Origin: Thermoanaerobaculia bacterium
GTDB taxonomy: Bacteria; Acidobacteriota; Thermoanaerobaculia; Multivoradales; UBA5704
Assembly: GCA_025937035.1 (NCBI GenBank)
Contig: JAICSG010000198.1
Coordinates: 1-7,080, forward strand
Length of the DNA stretch: 7,080 nt
Reading direction: 5' to 3'
Shown here: positions 5,132-7,080 of the stretch, piece after piece
Position numbering within the stretch: the first letter of the stretch is position 1
How the letters are laid out: every line of letters begins with the position of its first letter
Program-made: the position numbers and the translations under genes
The notes under the pieces: generated by a model
Database searches by the model: none
Told to the model about the DNA's origin: nothing
What the model saw: only the letters and a program-made list of their open reading frames with translations

Positions 5132-5148
5132 GGGCGAGAGCATCGCCC
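5132..5148 (+). other. Small hairpin just before the ribosome site of the FecR-type gene
   Basis: GGGCGA (5132-5137) pairs with TCGCCC (5143-5148) around a five-base loop, eight bases before the GGAG ribosome site. It could tune translation, but stems of this size arise often in GC-rich DNA. I found no convincing plus-strand promoter between 4900 and 5130. Confidence 0.25.
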
Positions 5149-5168
5149 GACCCATGGAGACAAAGACA

Positions 5169-7080
5169 ATGAAAACTCTCAGCAGGCTGCTGATGGTTTG
5201 CCTCACGCTCGCCCTGGGGCTGCCCGCCCTGGCCCTGGCGGACGACGGAGGCTATGGCTATTTTCGCATGGTGGAAGGCTCCGCCACCGTGACGCCCGCC
5301 GGCACGGACGAGGGGAGCCCCGCGGAGGTCAATCAACCCATTCTCGCCGGGGACCGCCTTTCGGTGTCCGGTAGCCGTTCGCGAGTGGAGGTCATCCTCG
5401 CGGACCAGAACATCCTGCGGGTGGACGGCAGGAGCGAGCTCGTGTTCGAGCGCCTCGCCGCCTCCCCCGACCGCGACGACCGCGCCACCGTGCTGCGGCT
5501 GCTCGGCGGCAACGTCCAGCTCATCGTCACCCAGGAGTCTCTCGGTGACGAGCTCCCCCGGATCGAGACCCCGAACGCCTCGGTCTACCCCCAGGACTAC
5601 GGCAGCTACCGGGTCACCTCCGACCAGGGGTGGACCCAGATCGTGGTCCGCCGCGGCACCGCCCAGGTGGTGACCGACGGCGCCTCCTCGCGCGTCCGCG
5701 CCGACGAGGAGGCGGTGATCGACGATCAGGATCCCGACCGCCGGCCCAGCATCCGCGAGGCCGGCGCCTTCGACTCGCTGGAGCGCTGGGGACGCCAGCT
5801 CGACGACGAGTACGCCAGCGCGGACCTGGGGGACTACGTCGACGACAACCTCCGCTATCAGGCGGCGCCTCTCGCCCGCTATGGCGCCTGGATCACCATC
5901 AACGGCGGCCACTACTGGCGCCCGCGGGTGGACGCCTCCTGGCGCCCCTATTGGCAAGGCCGCTGGGTCTACACCCCGGCCGGCCTGACCTGGATCGCGT
6001 CCGAGCCGTGGGGGTGGATCCCCTACCACTACGGGACCTGGGACTACGCGCCCGGCTACGGCTGGGTCTGGCAGCCGGGCTACGTCTGGTCGCCGGCCTG
6101 GGTCTATTGGTACTGGGGGACGAATTACGTGGGCTGGTGCCCGACCGGGTACTACACCCACTACTACGGCCCCGAGCTCGGAGTCGACGTCAGCTTCCGC
6201 TGGGGCGTCTACGGCTGGGCCGGCGGCAGTTGGGACCTGTTCGACCGCTGGAGCTTCGTCTCGACGTCGTACTTCGATTACGCGGCCGGCTACCGCCAGG
6301 GCTACCGGGATGGCTACTGGGACGCCCACCGCGACGTGCGGCGCTACGCGGTGCCGATCGACCGCCACGGCCATCGGCCCCCCGAGCGGGGGATCATCAC
6401 CACCGACACCAAGCCGCTCCGGCCGAGCGTCTTCCGCGACCCCTCGGAGCCGCTGCGGGTGCTGCGCGGCCACGCCCATGGCGATCTGCAGGACGTGACG
6501 CCGTTCGTGGCGCGCACGCCGAAGCCGAAGCTGCCGCCGGCGGTGATCCGCTCGGTGGTGGCCGAGAAGCCGCAGGTGCTCGACGGCACGCCGCTCCGCC
6601 CGGGCACCCTCGGGAAGCCGGACCGTAGGCCGCCGGGGGAGCGCAATCGCTCCATCTTCGGCGCGGCCCCGGGCGAGCGCAAGCCGGCGGTGGTCCAGCC
6701 CGCCCCGGGCGAGCCGCAGCAGGTGAGGCCCGGCCACCGGCCCGCCCCGCAGGCGGACGGCGGCGCGCCCAGGCCGCGTCCCGGCAAGCCGGCCGTGGAG
6801 CAGCAGCCCGCGGTGCAGGGGGGCCAGCCCACACCTGAGCGCGAGCGGCCCGGACGCCGTCCCGCCCCGGAGGTCCAGGGGGGTGCCCCGGCCCCGAAGC
6901 CGGAGCGCCAGCCGGTGGAGCGGGAGCGTCCCTCGGTCTTCGGCGGCAAGCCGGCGGAGCAGCCTCAGCAGCAGCCGCAGACCGAGGAGCGCCGCCGTCC
7001 GCCGGAGAATCGCCAACCTGCCGAGGAGCGCAAGCCCCCGGCGGACCGCGAGCGCAGCGTGAGGCCGGCCCCGGAGGTCG
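5169..7080 (+). CDS. Exported FecR-domain protein, Trp/Tyr-rich (DUF6600-like), 3' end beyond window
   Basis: The frame stays open for 637 codons to the window edge. Residues 1-24 are a Sec signal peptide, probably cut after ALA24. Residues about 30-185 resemble a FecR domain: RMVEGSATVTPAG, ILAGDRLSVSGSRSRVEV, LRVDGRSELVF and VLRLLGGNVQLIV give the beta-rich pattern. Residues 238-333 contain 16 Trp and 16 Tyr, with WGWIPYHYGTWDYAPGYGWVW typical of DUF6600-type proteins. GYRQGYRDGYW (374-384) is a short repeat. From about 490 on, the chain is Pro/Arg/Glu/Gln-rich and likely disordered. The start at 5169 has GGAG nine bases before it; an in-frame ATG at 5154 lacks a ribosome site. No membrane anchor is seen. 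Role unknown; envelope or periplasmic location is inferred. It is divergent from the def operon. Confidence 0.85.
   Translation, partial: MKTLSRLLMVCLTLALGLPALALADDGGYGYFRMVEGSATVTPAGTDEGSPAEVNQPILAGDRLSVSGSRSRVEVILADQNILRVDGRSELVFERLAASPDRDDRATVLRLLGGNVQLIVTQESLGDELPRIETPNASVYPQDYGSYRVTSDQGWTQIVVRRGTAQVVTDGASSRVRADEEAVIDDQDPDRRPSIREAGAFDSLERWGRQLDDEYASADLGDYVDDNLRYQAAPLARYGAWITINGGHYWRPRVDASWRPYWQGRWVYTPAGLTWIASEPWGWIPYHYGTWDYAPGYGWVWQPGYVWSPAWVYWYWGTNYVGWCPTGYYTHYYGPELGVDVSFRWGVYGWAGGSWDLFDRWSFVSTSYFDYAAGYRQGYRDGYWDAHRDVRRYAVPIDRHGHRPPERGIITTDTKPLRPSVFRDPSEPLRVLRGHAHGDLQDVTPFVARTPKPKLPPAVIRSVVAEKPQVLDGTPLRPGTLGKPDRRPPGERNRSIFGAAPGERKPAVVQPAPGEPQQVRPGHRPAPQADGGAPRPRPGKPAVEQQPAVQGGQPTPERERPGRRPAPEVQGGAPAPKPERQPVERERPSVFGGKPAEQPQQQPQTEERRRPPENRQPAEERKPPADRERSVRPAPEV
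6729..6902 (+). repeat. Degenerate coding repeat in the Pro-rich tail
   Basis: Two 18-residue units, 40 residues apart, follow the pattern PG(H/R)RPAPxxxGGAPxPxP: residues 521-538 (6729-6782) and 561-578 (6849-6902). A partial third copy, VRPAPEV, begins at residue 631 and runs into the window edge. The spacing and partial identity point to internal duplication and slippage in a low-complexity tail rather than a folded domain. Confidence 0.55.

Noticed and set aside
5127..7016. 629-codon open frame on the minus strand opposite the FecR-type gene
   Set aside because: The plus-strand frame has signal peptide, ribosome site and domain patterns. The antisense product is Arg/Gly/Ala/Pro-rich with no features, as expected of a GC-rich shadow.

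Overview
The window is GC-rich bacterial chromosome; sampled lines from the housekeeping part run about 65-80% GC. It carries a core block of genes on the minus strand, a divergent secreted-protein gene on the right, and a lower-GC accessory gene cut by the left edge. High GC, frequent GTG/TTG starts, a cohesin-type lipoprotein and a FecR/Trp-Tyr-rich envelope protein would suit an Acidobacteriota-like or related environmental lineage. That is an inference from gene style only; no marker here fixes the phylum.

Left edge, 1-388 (minus): the 5' part of a TIR-domain gene, open at the window edge and so without a visible stop. It encodes 129 residues of a clear TIR domain with a candidate catalytic Glu, at about 55% GC by hand count. 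It starts 39 bases beyond the CCA end of a tRNA-Cys gene, so the 3' side of this tRNA operon may be the border of a defence or genomic island.

428-701 (minus): a compact tRNA operon, tRNA-Gly(GCC) then tRNA-Cys(GCA), both with encoded CCA, behind a near-consensus sigma-70 promoter. The order matches the start of the E. coli glyW-cysT-leuZ operon, but the TIR gene lies where tRNA-Leu would be.

702-982: GC-rich intergenic DNA with several inverted repeats and no gene I can support.

983-2810 (minus): cysS (cysteinyl-tRNA synthetase), then yraN (UPF0102 nuclease-fold protein) 7 bases later with its Shine-Dalgarno overlapping the cysS stop. Upstream of cysS is a roughly 140-bp composite palindromic element (2824-2963) made of four hairpins that all have the same tetraloop, TGAA or its complement TTCA.

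2970-4899 (minus): a tightly coupled three-gene operon of a TPR plus cyclic-nucleotide-binding-fold protein, peptide deformylase (def), and a small lipoprotein with a cohesin-like domain. The coding regions overlap by 1 and 4 bases. A minus-strand promoter with a perfect TATAAT lies about 130 bases upstream.

5169-7080 (plus): a divergent gene, open at the right edge, for an exported FecR-domain protein with a striking Trp/Tyr-rich middle section (DUF6600-like) and a long Pro/Arg/Glu-rich tail.

The central genes serve translation: tRNA-Cys and its synthetase, tRNA-Gly, and deformylase acting on nascent chains. The flanks are envelope and accessory functions. The most interesting signal is the truncated TIR gene joined to the tRNA operon; the composite palindrome comes second.
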